DNA of 64,000 nucleotides from positions 6,575 through 70,574 of the forward strand of contig JBMNSK010000002.1 in the NCBI GenBank assembly GCA_050945155.1. The letters run 5' to 3'. Positions within the stretch are counted from its first letter, which is position 1, and each line of letters begins with the position of its first letter. The notes under the pieces were generated by a model that was not told the origin of the DNA, did not search any database, and was given only the letters and a program-made list of their open reading frames with translations. The position numbers and the translations under genes were made by a program. Shown here piece by piece: positions 47,886 through 56,288 of the stretch. Source of the DNA: JBMNSK01 sp050945155. GTDB lineage: Bacteria > Actinomycetota > Coriobacteriia > Coriobacteriales > Eggerthellaceae.

Positions 47886-49409
47886 ATGAACCAAGGACCA
47901 AACCAGAATCGAAATGGCAATGGACATCCCGAGCCCCCACTGACTCAAGGCAACACAGACAGCGCAAGCGCACCTTACACAACACAGGATTTGGGAGGAC
48001 AGGCACCGAAACCCCCTGAGGCTCCTCAGTCTGCAGGAGAAGCTCAACACGCAGGAGCGACTTCAGCACCTTACGCCGGTCAACACGCAGGATCGACGCA
48101 ACGACTTGACTCAGGTTATTCTGCGCAGACCCAGTCTGCAAGTACTCAGCAGATACCACAGGGGACGGTGCCCTCCCAGAAGTCCCGTTTCAAGAAACAT
48201 GCTTCGGTCGTTGCGGCCACCTCTTCTGGAAACCGTGTTTTCCTTAAAGCTTTCCTCGGTGCATTACTCGCCTGTGTCCTTGCCTTAGGCGTCTATACGA
48301 TTTTCTTTGGCGGCTCTGGACGGTCGACCATAATCGGCTCGAGCGGCTCAACCGATATCACCGCTTCAGACGACAGCACGACGCTTGCTGAACAGGTAGC
48401 TGAAAAGGACCTGCCTTCGGTCGCATCCATTTATGTATATTCGAACTCTGCCAACATGTACGGTGGTCAGTCAGGATCTTCGAGCGTTTCAAGCTTAGGC
48501 AGCGGAGTAGTTCTTTCAGCTGATGGCTATATCATTACGAATTACCACGTTATTGCTGATGCGGATTCTCTTAAGGTTACCGTCGGTGGCAAAGAATACG
48601 ATGCTGACGTTGTTGGTTATGATGCTTCTTCCGACATTGCTGTTGTGAAAGCGAAAAACGCTTCCGATTTAACACCTATTGAGATTGGTGATTCAGACAG
48701 CATCAAAACGGGCGAATGGGTGATGACTCTTGGTAGCCCCTACGGTCTTGAACAGTCCGTTGCAACCGGTATTGTGTCTGCAACGAATCGCTCCCAGGTT
48801 ATTTCGGGATCGAGTGAAAACGGTGGGTCAAGTTCGAATCAACCAACCATTTATACCAATATGATTCAAACCGACGCAGCTATTAACCCTGGCAATTCTG
48901 GCGGCGCTTTGGTTGATGCAGACGGTAAGCTTATTGGAATCAATACCCTTATTGCTTCGTATTCGGGTTCCTATTCGGGTGTTGGTTTTGCTATTCCTTC
49001 AAACTATGCCATTAACCTGGCTCAACAGATTATTGATGGAAAGACTCCAACTCATGCCAAGCTCGGCGTTACGATGGCTACCGTTACGTCAGAAAATGCC
49101 CAGATGTATGGCTTAGCTACCGATTCCGGTGTCTATGTCAACTCTGTCGAAAGTGGATCTGGCGCTGAGCAGGCAGGCATTAAGTCTGGCGATATCATCA
49201 CTTCGTTTGACGGTAAGGAAGTTAAATCAACTTCGGAGCTCATGCTTGCAATCAGGGAGAAGAATGCGGGCGATACCGTGAAGATTCAGGTGAACAGAGA
49301 CGGCCAAACGCAGGAATTTGACGTAAAACTTGGCTCTGATGAGGGAAGTCAAAGCAAATCTCAACAGGAGAGCGGAAGTTCAACTTTAAACGACCTTCTT
49401 GGTCAGTAA
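47886..49409 (+). CDS. HtrA/DegP-type serine protease (S1C) with PDZ domain
   Basis: A 507-residue envelope protease. Residues 1-115 are a cytoplasmic segment rich in Q, G, A, S and P. One membrane helix follows (about 120-142, FLGALLACVLALGVYTIFF), then a trypsin-like domain with the triad H in TNYHVIADA, D in SSDIAVVKA and S in NPGNSGGAL. A C-terminal PDZ domain begins near SGVYVNSVESGSGAE. It degrades misfolded exported proteins. The ATG at 47886 has AGAGGGAG upstream. Confidence 0.95.
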   Translation: MNQGPNQNRNGNGHPEPPLTQGNTDSASAPYTTQDLGGQAPKPPEAPQSAGEAQHAGATSAPYAGQHAGSTQRLDSGYSAQTQSASTQQIPQGTVPSQKSRFKKHASVVAATSSGNRVFLKAFLGALLACVLALGVYTIFFGGSGRSTIIGSSGSTDITASDDSTTLAEQVAEKDLPSVASIYVYSNSANMYGGQSGSSSVSSLGSGVVLSADGYIITNYHVIADADSLKVTVGGKEYDADVVGYDASSDIAVVKAKNASDLTPIEIGDSDSIKTGEWVMTLGSPYGLEQSVATGIVSATNRSQVISGSSENGGSSSNQPTIYTNMIQTDAAINPGNSGGALVDADGKLIGINTLIASYSGSYSGVGFAIPSNYAINLAQQIIDGKTPTHAKLGVTMATVTSENAQMYGLATDSGVYVNSVESGSGAEQAGIKSGDIITSFDGKEVKSTSELMLAIREKNAGDTVKIQVNRDGQTQEFDVKLGSDEGSQSKSQQESGSSTLNDLLGQ

Positions 49410-49424
49410 GAACCCAAGATTTCA

Positions 49425-49451
49425 GGCCTCGCATTTGCGGGGCCTTTTTTT
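49425..49451 (+). terminator. Terminator after htrA
   Basis: GGCCTCGC and GCGGGGCC form an 8-bp stem (one T-G pair) around ATTT, followed by seven Ts. Confidence 0.92.
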
Positions 49452-49467
49452 ATCGACATTTCTCGGT

Positions 49468-49494
49468 TTGAGCTGTGTTTTCGGTTAGTATAGA
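49468..49494 (+). promoter_or_regulatory. Weak promoter candidate for pyrH
   Basis: TTGAGC at 49468-49473 and TATAGA at 49489-49494, with a short 15-base spacer, 37 bases before the pyrH start. The spacing is not ideal. Confidence 0.35.
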
Positions 49495-49530
49495 TACGGC
49501 CTTTTGAGACAAAAACGAAGGGATGACTCT

Positions 49531-50247
49531 ATGGCGAGTGATTATAAGTACAAGCGCGTCCTGCTTAAGCTCTCGGGTGAGGCTCTTGCAGGGGATTTAG
49601 GTTATGGCATCGACCCGAAGGTGGTTGATGATCTCGCCGAGGAAATCGGTGCAATTGTTCATGACGGTGTCCAACTCGCCATTGTTGTTGGTGGCGGCAA
49701 TATTTTCCGTGGCATGGCGGCAAGTGCTGAAGGTATGGACCGAGCACAAGCAGACTATATCGGCATGCTTGCTACGGTTATGAATGCGCTTGCGCTTCAA
49801 GATGCTTTTGAACGCCATGGTATTTATTCGCGAGTGCAAAGCGCCATTACGATGCAGGAAGTTTCCGAGCCGTATATTCGCCGCCGCGCAGTACGCCACC
49901 TTGAGAAAGGGCGTGTGGTTATTCTCGCTGCCGGAACCGGCAATCCCTATTTCACGACAGATACGACGGCGGCCCTTCGTGCATGCGAACTTGATGTTGA
50001 CTGCCTCATGAAGGCAACCAAAGTTGACGGAGTCTACGATAGTGACCCAACCAAGAATCCGGATGCAAAACTCTATACCCATCTCAGCTATATGGATGTT
50101 CTTTCAAAAGGGCTGAACGTGATGGATTCGACGGCTACATCCCTTTGTATGGACAACCATTTACCCATGATTGTTTTCAACCTCACCAAGAAGGGCAATA
50201 TTTCACGAGCTTTGCGCGGTGAAAACGTAGGAACAACGGTAGAATAA
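49531..50247 (+). CDS. pyrH: UMP kinase
   Basis: An amino-acid-kinase-fold UMP kinase of 238 residues. [15 protein letters not shown] at the start, VGGGNIFRG and the [14 protein letters not shown] segment are typical. ATG 49531 follows GAAGGGAT; the ORF extends upstream to 49504 without family similarity. It starts the run pyrH-frr-uppS-cdsA-dxr-rseP-ispG-proS, an order conserved across many bacteria. Confidence 0.97.
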   Translation: MASDYKYKRVLLKLSGEALAGDLGYGIDPKVVDDLAEEIGAIVHDGVQLAIVVGGGNIFRGMAASAEGMDRAQADYIGMLATVMNALALQDAFERHGIYSRVQSAITMQEVSEPYIRRRAVRHLEKGRVVILAAGTGNPYFTTDTTAALRACELDVDCLMKATKVDGVYDSDPTKNPDAKLYTHLSYMDVLSKGLNVMDSTATSLCMDNHLPMIVFNLTKKGNISRALRGENVGTTVE

Positions 50248-50300
50248 AAAACCATAAACGTCATGAACGCATGTGGCAGGCCAAGTGAAAGGAGCTTCAC

Positions 50301-50858
50301 ATGGTTGATGAGATTTTACTCGAGGCTGAAGAGCGAATGGAAAAAGCCATCTCCAACCTCCACAGCAATTTTAATGCGGTACGAACTGGTAGGGCGAATG
50401 CCATGGTTCTTGACCGTATTGAGATTGACTACTACGGGCAGCCGACACCCATCAACCAGGTAGCAGGTATCAAAACCCCTGATGCCCACCTCTTGGTTAT
50501 TGAACCCTGGGACAAGGGTGTACTTGGCGCCATTGAGAAGGCTATTCAGGAAAGCGACTTGGGCGTCAACCCAAACAATGATGGTTCGGTCATTCGTCTT
50601 CCTTTCCCGGCACTTACCGAGGAGCGCAGGCGTGAGCTTGTTAAGCAGTGCAAGACCTATACTGAGGAGGCGCGTGTTGCTCTGCGCAATGCACGGCGCG
50701 ATGCCAATTCTGCTGTGAATAAGGCGACTAAGGAAGATAGTCTTTCTGAGGATGACAAACGTCGTGCCGAAGACGACATTCAGAAATTGACTGACCGTTA
50801 TGTGGAAAAGGTAGACGAGCTTTTCAAGAAAAAAGAAGCTGAACTCATGGAGATTTAG
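50301..50858 (+). CDS. frr: Ribosome recycling factor
   Basis: 185 residues, normal length. VRTGRANAMVLDRIEIDYYG in the core and the long C-terminal helix LTDRYVEKVDELFKKKEAEL are characteristic. With EF-G it splits ribosomes after termination. AAAGGAG precedes the ATG. Confidence 0.98.
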   Translation: MVDEILLEAEERMEKAISNLHSNFNAVRTGRANAMVLDRIEIDYYGQPTPINQVAGIKTPDAHLLVIEPWDKGVLGAIEKAIQESDLGVNPNNDGSVIRLPFPALTEERRRELVKQCKTYTEEARVALRNARRDANSAVNKATKEDSLSEDDKRRAEDDIQKLTDRYVEKVDELFKKKEAELMEI

Positions 50859-50948
50859 TTCATCGCTTTTGCGCACGCGCTTGTCTATAAGGACTGAAAA
50901 ACCTATGAGGTTGTCCAATCCTTATCGGAGAACAAGAGGACTTTTCGT

Positions 50949-51728
50949 TTGAATAAAGATCTCGATTACATATTTCCGAATCCACCGCATGATGCAAATC
51001 CCGCTGACTTAAAGGTCGAGGCTATCCCTGAACATATTGCCATCATCATGGATGGCAATGGCCGATGGGCTCAGCGTCGTGGCAAGGTGCGTCTTCAGGG
51101 GCACAGTGCAGGGATCGAAGCGGTGCGCGAAGCAATTCGAACGTCTTCAGATTTGGGTGTTCGCTATCTCACCATCTATTCATTCTCTTCTGAGAATTGG
51201 AAACGTCCTCAAGACGAGGTCACGGGACTCATGAACTTATTTGCGAAAACGATGCTCGCAGAGGTTGATGGCCTTGACGAAGAAAATGTACGCGTTATGA
51301 CCATTGGCAATTTAGATGCATTGCCTAAGGCGACGCGTGAGGCGTTTGAGAAAGCATGGAAGCAGACCTGCGAGAATACCGGGATGACCCTTGTCGTTGC
51401 CGTGAACTACGGTGGGCGCGGGGAAATACTTGATGCTGCTAATGCCTGCGCACGAGAGGCCTATGAAGCTGCTAAGAGCGGCAAAGATTTTGTGCCGATA
51501 AGTGCTGATGCGTTCTCTAACCACCTCTATACGTCTAAAATTCCTGATCCCGATTTATTGATTCGCACGAGCGGGGAACGCCGCATTTCCAATTTTTTGT
51601 TATGGCAAAGTGCCTACACGGAATTCGTGTGTACACCGGTGCTCTGGCCTGATTTCGATCGATATGAGCTCTTACGCTGTCTTTTGGATTACCAGAAGAG
51701 AAGCAGGCGTTTCGGAGCGGTGGAATAA
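50949..51728 (+). CDS. uppS: Undecaprenyl diphosphate synthase (isoprenyl transferase)
   Basis: A cis-prenyltransferase of 259 residues making the lipid carrier for cell-wall synthesis. The pyrophosphate-binding motif IIMDGNGRWAQRRG (near residue 31) and the end motif RTSGERRISNFLLWQ are conserved. It starts at TTG with AGAGGA upstream. The last base of its stop is shared with the cdsA start (TAATG). Confidence 0.97.
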   Translation: MNKDLDYIFPNPPHDANPADLKVEAIPEHIAIIMDGNGRWAQRRGKVRLQGHSAGIEAVREAIRTSSDLGVRYLTIYSFSSENWKRPQDEVTGLMNLFAKTMLAEVDGLDEENVRVMTIGNLDALPKATREAFEKAWKQTCENTGMTLVVAVNYGGRGEILDAANACAREAYEAAKSGKDFVPISADAFSNHLYTSKIPDPDLLIRTSGERRISNFLLWQSAYTEFVCTPVLWPDFDRYELLRCLLDYQKRSRRFGAVE

Positions 51729-52804
51729 TGCCTTATAACGCAGATGACATTCAGGTGATTGAAGAGTCGTTGCGCAACGACCCCAAGAGAAATTCTGTGC
51801 CAGATTCTGAAGATGCTGCGCCTTCACAAGATGATGTGTCGACGGAGGAAAAGGACTCTGTAGAGTATGCAACCGACTACGGTGCACGTCCTCCCCGAAG
51901 CCATAGGGCCGCGAAGCGCGCAAGGCGGTGGGGAAGGGTTAAATCCCGCGCTTATGACAAAGCGCCCGACCGGTTTAAGAACGCCTCAGATATTCAAGTT
52001 CGTTTTCGCACGGGTTTCGTTTATATTTCTTTGACGATACTCGGCGTTGTTATTAACGACTTGACGACCATGATTTTACTTGCGGCAACTGCCGGTATCT
52101 GCGCGAGTGAGTTTTATTACATGCTCAGAGCAGACGCTAAATTACCTAATGAGGTCCTCGGTGTCCTCGGCGCTATGGCCTATCCGGTGTGCGTATATTT
52201 CTTTGGTTTACATGGAACTATCTACGTTACTTTTGTGCTGGTATTGGCGCTCATCATCTGGTATGTCTACTGGATGCGCGCACGCATAGCAGATGTCGGC
52301 GTGAGCTTAATTGGCGCAATATACACCGGCTTCCTCATTTCGGGAATTCTTATCATCAGGCAGTCCATCGATGACGATTTCACCGCTGCCATTGTGATGC
52401 TTCTGCTTTTCTTAAGTGTCTGGACAAACGACATCTTTGCCTACCTTATTGGGCGTAAGTTCGGAAAACATAAACTTGCCCCCCGCACGAGTCCTAAAAA
52501 AAGTTGGGAAGGCTTTTTTGCAGGACTTGTGGCATCGGCCTTCTTCTGGTGTCTGATGTGCTTTGTTCCTGGGGTCAATATGGACATCCCAACAGCCATT
52601 GTCTTTGGCCTTATCTGCGGATGCATGTGTGTCGTGGGCGATTTGGCGGAGAGCCGTATCAAGCGCAATGTTGGTGTGAAGGATTCGGGCACCATTATGC
52701 CCGGACACGGCGGACTCTTTGACCGCTGTGACTCTTTGTTCCTCGGGTCTTGCACTGCCTGTCTTCTTATGGCGTTTGGGCATGTTCTGCCTATCGTGCT
52801 CTAA
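51728..52804 (+). CDS. cdsA: Phosphatidate cytidylyltransferase with N-terminal extension
   Basis: Makes CDP-diacylglycerol, the precursor of anionic phospholipids. The C-terminal signature SPKKSWEGFFAG and VKDSGTIMPGHGGLFDRCDS is complete. About 90 hydrophilic, charged residues precede the first membrane helix, so the protein is longer (358) than the usual 265-300. That extension is not recognised. It is translationally coupled to uppS by overlap. Confidence 0.95.
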   Translation: MPYNADDIQVIEESLRNDPKRNSVPDSEDAAPSQDDVSTEEKDSVEYATDYGARPPRSHRAAKRARRWGRVKSRAYDKAPDRFKNASDIQVRFRTGFVYISLTILGVVINDLTTMILLAATAGICASEFYYMLRADAKLPNEVLGVLGAMAYPVCVYFFGLHGTIYVTFVLVLALIIWYVYWMRARIADVGVSLIGAIYTGFLISGILIIRQSIDDDFTAAIVMLLLFLSVWTNDIFAYLIGRKFGKHKLAPRTSPKKSWEGFFAGLVASAFFWCLMCFVPGVNMDIPTAIVFGLICGCMCVVGDLAESRIKRNVGVKDSGTIMPGHGGLFDRCDSLFLGSCTACLLMAFGHVLPIVL

Positions 52805-52820
52805 GAGGTGAAGCCCTAAC

Positions 52821-54020
52821 TTGGATTTCTATACCGGACAGCGCAAGATAGTCATTCTAGGATCAACTGGCTCTATTGGACGCCAAACTCTCGATGTGGT
52901 GCGCCAGCACCCAGACAAGTTGCGGGTGGTAGGACTTGCCGCACATCACCATGCCTCTGAAGTTCTCGCCCAGGCAGAAGAATTCGGGGTTTCTCATGTG
53001 GCCTTTGGCTCTCAAGACCTAGCGCATGAGTCTGTAGCGGATGACTTGCATAGCTGGGTACGGAAAGACCCCAATCGGACCTGTACATTTGGTAAATCAG
53101 CTCTTTTAGACCTTGTACATCTTCCTGAAGCAGATCTTGTAGTGAATGCGCTTGTTGGTGCTGCAGGTCTTGAGGCCAGCTACGAAACCTTGCAGGCAGA
53201 AAAAGTCTTGGCGCTTGCAAATAAAGAGTCGCTCGTTGTTGGTGGCGACCTCATCATGCCACTTGCTGCTCATACTCCTTACTCATTGTCGCTTATGCCT
53301 ATTGATTCAGAGCACGGCGCGGTCTTTCAATGCCTTATCGGGGAGCAATACGACGAGGTCAACTGTCTGTGGATTACTGCTTCGGGTGGACCGTTTCGCG
53401 GTAAAAAACGGGCAGATCTTATCGATGTAACCCCTGAAGAGGCTCTTGCACATCCAACCTGGAATATGGGTGCGAAAATTTCCATTGATTCGGCAACGCT
53501 TATGAATAAAGGGCTCGAGGTTATTGAGGCGCACCATCTCTTCCAGATGCCTTATGATCGCATTCGGGTTGTTGTCCAACCCCAAAGCGCTATTCACTCC
53601 ATGGTGGAATTCATCGACGGAAGCGTGAAAGCGCACCTAGGCACAACGGATATGCGCATTCCTATTCAGTTTGCCCTGTCATATCCTGAGCGGTGGACCG
53701 CTCCGGTCGAGTCGCTTGACTTCCGGAAAATTGGAAGCCTCGATTTTGATGAAGTTGACACAGATACGTTTCGCTGCTTTAGCCTCGCCCGTGAAGCGGG
53801 TGAGCGCGGAGGTACGCTTCCATGTGCCATGAACGCTGCAAATGAAGTTGCGGTGGCCGCGTTTTTGCAGAGGCAAGCTTCGTTTCTTGGTATTGCGGAC
53901 TGCGTTGCCCATGTTATGGACGCTCACCAGGTTGAACCTGTGGAGACTTTGGAACAACTTATAGAAATTGATGCCTGGGCGCGCAAGGAAGCTCATAATT
54001 ATCTTGGAATACAAAGCTAA
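52821..54020 (+). CDS. dxr: 1-deoxy-D-xylulose 5-phosphate reductoisomerase
   Basis: The first committed enzyme of the MEP isoprenoid pathway, 399 residues. The NADPH-binding ILGSTGSIGRQTLDV, the substrate segment ALANKESLVVGG and the metal-binding IDSEHGAVFQCL with NMGAKISIDSATL are conserved. It starts at TTG with AGAGGTGA upstream. ispG, the sixth enzyme in that pathway, lies two genes downstream. Confidence 0.97.
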   Translation: MDFYTGQRKIVILGSTGSIGRQTLDVVRQHPDKLRVVGLAAHHHASEVLAQAEEFGVSHVAFGSQDLAHESVADDLHSWVRKDPNRTCTFGKSALLDLVHLPEADLVVNALVGAAGLEASYETLQAEKVLALANKESLVVGGDLIMPLAAHTPYSLSLMPIDSEHGAVFQCLIGEQYDEVNCLWITASGGPFRGKKRADLIDVTPEEALAHPTWNMGAKISIDSATLMNKGLEVIEAHHLFQMPYDRIRVVVQPQSAIHSMVEFIDGSVKAHLGTTDMRIPIQFALSYPERWTAPVESLDFRKIGSLDFDEVDTDTFRCFSLAREAGERGGTLPCAMNAANEVAVAAFLQRQASFLGIADCVAHVMDAHQVEPVETLEQLIEIDAWARKEAHNYLGIQS

Positions 54021-54086
54021 GGCGCACCGCTAACGTATTAGGTTGTGCCTTGTTCGCATACGAGGGGCGAAAGGGAAGAGACAGTT

Positions 54087-55199
54087 TTGGACGTCGTCCT
54101 CATGATCATATACGCCACGATTGTTCTTGGCTTTCTGGTTTTTATCCATGAAGGTGGACACTATCTTGCTGCGCGCGCGTTTGGTGTTCGTGTGTCGGAA
54201 TTTATGATTGGGCTTCCAGGTCCCTCCATCGGATTCCGTCGAGGGGAAACACGGTTTGGGGTTACCTGCGTGCCGCTCGGTGGCTATGCGCGTGTGTGTG
54301 GCATGGAGCCAGGCGAGATGGCACCCCATCTCAAGGAAGTTTTTAATTACATTACTTCAGCGGGAACGGCTGCTATTGAAGATGTTGCTTCGGCTTGTGC
54401 GATCACCGAAGAAGAAGCAGAAGCAGCGCTTGAAGAGCTGGTGGAGTGGGGAACTATCGTTGCACCCTTGCGCCATGACGAATTTAACACCTATCGCGTG
54501 GCTGCCTACCAACCGACAAAACGGACTTGTCGTAAAGCGGAAAAACAGGGAAAACCTCTGCCGCAAGCCCATGAACTGGGAGCGCCGCACGAAGGGATAA
54601 ACCTCGAAGAATTCTTCGATGCTGAGTATCATCGCCAGTACCGCTCTCTTTCATTCTGGAAGCGGTCGGTTATTCTTCTTGCAGGAATAGCTATGAATCT
54701 CGTCTTTGCAATCTTGGCCTTCGTCCTTATTTATTCTGTTATCGGAGTTGATGTTCAAGACAACGCAACGGGTGCTGTTCAACATCTTGTCGTTGATCCC
54801 CTACGTTCAATTCAGGCTGGGTTCATCTGCATTGGCATGGTCATTCAAGCGGTGGTGGATCTTTTCAACCCCGCTACAGCGGGAGAGACTATTTCCAATT
54901 CTGCCTCCATTGTGGGCATTGCCGTTCTATCCAAGTCGGCGGCTGAGGCAGGATTTGTGAACTTCCTCTTCTTCACAGCTATGATTTCTGTTTCACTGGG
55001 TATCTTCAACCTTGTGCCCATTCCTCCCTTAGACGGTGGGCGCTTTCTCGTTGAGATTATTCAAAAACTATCGAAACGACTCGTATCAATACGCGTGATG
55101 AACTATATATCCTTTGCAGGTATTGCTCTGTTCATGGGCTTTTTCATCATCATGCTCAACCAAGATATTCAGCGATTTGTTTTCGGGATTTGGTCATAG
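54087..55199 (+). CDS. rseP: Site-2 protease (M50, RseP-like) lacking PDZ, with winged-helix-like insertion
   Basis: An intramembrane zinc metalloprotease of 370 residues. HEGGH (residues 21-25) lies in the first membrane helix and the distal PLDGG motif near residue 315 in a later one. Two features are unusual. Between the GGY loop and the second helix (FWKRSVILLAGIAMN) lies about 105 extra residues; part of it, VFNYITSAGTAAIEDVASAC then ITEEEAEAALEELVEWGTIV and a strand pair, reads like a winged helix. The PDZ domain that normally follows the second helix is absent, with only about 20 residues there. The TTG at 54087 follows GGAAGAG; ATG 54102 is the alternative. It occupies the usual rseP position between dxr and ispG. 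Confidence 0.88.
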   Translation: MDVVLMIIYATIVLGFLVFIHEGGHYLAARAFGVRVSEFMIGLPGPSIGFRRGETRFGVTCVPLGGYARVCGMEPGEMAPHLKEVFNYITSAGTAAIEDVASACAITEEEAEAALEELVEWGTIVAPLRHDEFNTYRVAAYQPTKRTCRKAEKQGKPLPQAHELGAPHEGINLEEFFDAEYHRQYRSLSFWKRSVILLAGIAMNLVFAILAFVLIYSVIGVDVQDNATGAVQHLVVDPLRSIQAGFICIGMVIQAVVDLFNPATAGETISNSASIVGIAVLSKSAAEAGFVNFLFFTAMISVSLGIFNLVPIPPLDGGRFLVEIIQKLSKRLVSIRVMNYISFAGIALFMGFFIIMLNQDIQRFVFGIWS

Positions 55200-55211
55200 G
55201 CAGGTAGTTTG

Positions 55212-56288
55212 ATGGAAGATATGGCCAAAAGACGCCCGGCGCGAGAGTTAACGCGCCAGGTGATGGTAGGAAACGTTGTGCTTGGCGGGGGAGCACCGGT
55301 GGTGGTTCAATCGATGCTCAACGCTCCGGCTGACGACCTAGAAGCAAATCTCAGACAAATTGATGCCTTAGGTGAAGCAGGGTGTGAAATTGTTCGTATA
55401 GCCGTGCCATCACATAAGACCCTTGATGTATTCGAGTCTATCTGCGCTGCCTCAGAACTGCCGGTGGTAGCCGATATCCATTTTGATCCTTCACTCGCCA
55501 TCGAGGCAGCGCGCCGCGGTGCGGCAAAGCTTCGCATCAACCCAGGAAACTTAGGGGGCCTATCGAAGGTCGATGCCGTCCTTGATGCAGCTCTAGCTGC
55601 CCAGATACCTATTCGTATTGGGGTAAATGCCGGCTCACTCGATGAAAACCTCAGAAAGAGGGATGACCTCAGTCTTCCTGAAAAGCTTGCAAAGAGCGCT
55701 TCAGACTATGTTGCCTACTGTAAAGACTACGGCTTTGACGATTTGGTGGTAAGCGCGAAGGCTCACGATGTAAAGACAACCGTGGCAGTGTATCGTCTCC
55801 TTTCGCAGGAAATTCCAGAAGTACCGCTTCATATTGGCGTTACTGAAGCGGGCACGGTTTTTCAAGGTGTGGTAAAGTCTGCAAGCGGTCTGGGCATTTT
55901 GCTTGAAGAGGGTATTGGCGACACGTTGCGCATCTCGCTTACCGATGACCCGGTCACCGAGGTACGCGCTTGCTGGACTTTGCTTTCAGCTCTCGACATG
56001 AGACGCCGGTCACCTGAACTCATCTCTTGCCCGACTTGCGGAAGATGCCAGGTTGATTTAATTAGCTTGGCAAAACAGGTTGAAGAACGCTTGGCGACCG
56101 TGGATAAACCGCTCAAGGTTGCCGTGATGGGCTGTGTAGTCAACGGCCCAGGTGAAGCGCGTGATGCTGATATTGGCATTGCGTGCGGCAAGTCTTCAGG
56201 GCTCATCTTCGCTCATGGTGAAGTAGTTCGAAAATCAAGCGAAGAGAACCTGGTGGATGACCTATTTGAGGAGATAAAGAAACTATGA
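55212..56288 (+). CDS. ispG: 4-hydroxy-3-methylbut-2-enyl diphosphate synthase
   Basis: An iron-sulfur enzyme of the MEP pathway, 358 residues. The N-terminal barrel has VVQSMLNAPADD. The cluster cysteines lie in SCPTCGRCQ and GCVVNGPGEARDADIG. The ATG at 55212 is chosen; ATG 55221 is also in frame. proS overlaps its end by four bases (ATGA), which points to translational coupling. Confidence 0.97.
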   Translation: MEDMAKRRPARELTRQVMVGNVVLGGGAPVVVQSMLNAPADDLEANLRQIDALGEAGCEIVRIAVPSHKTLDVFESICAASELPVVADIHFDPSLAIEAARRGAAKLRINPGNLGGLSKVDAVLDAALAAQIPIRIGVNAGSLDENLRKRDDLSLPEKLAKSASDYVAYCKDYGFDDLVVSAKAHDVKTTVAVYRLLSQEIPEVPLHIGVTEAGTVFQGVVKSASGLGILLEEGIGDTLRISLTDDPVTEVRACWTLLSALDMRRRSPELISCPTCGRCQVDLISLAKQVEERLATVDKPLKVAVMGCVVNGPGEARDADIGIACGKSSGLIFAHGEVVRKSSEENLVDDLFEEIKKL

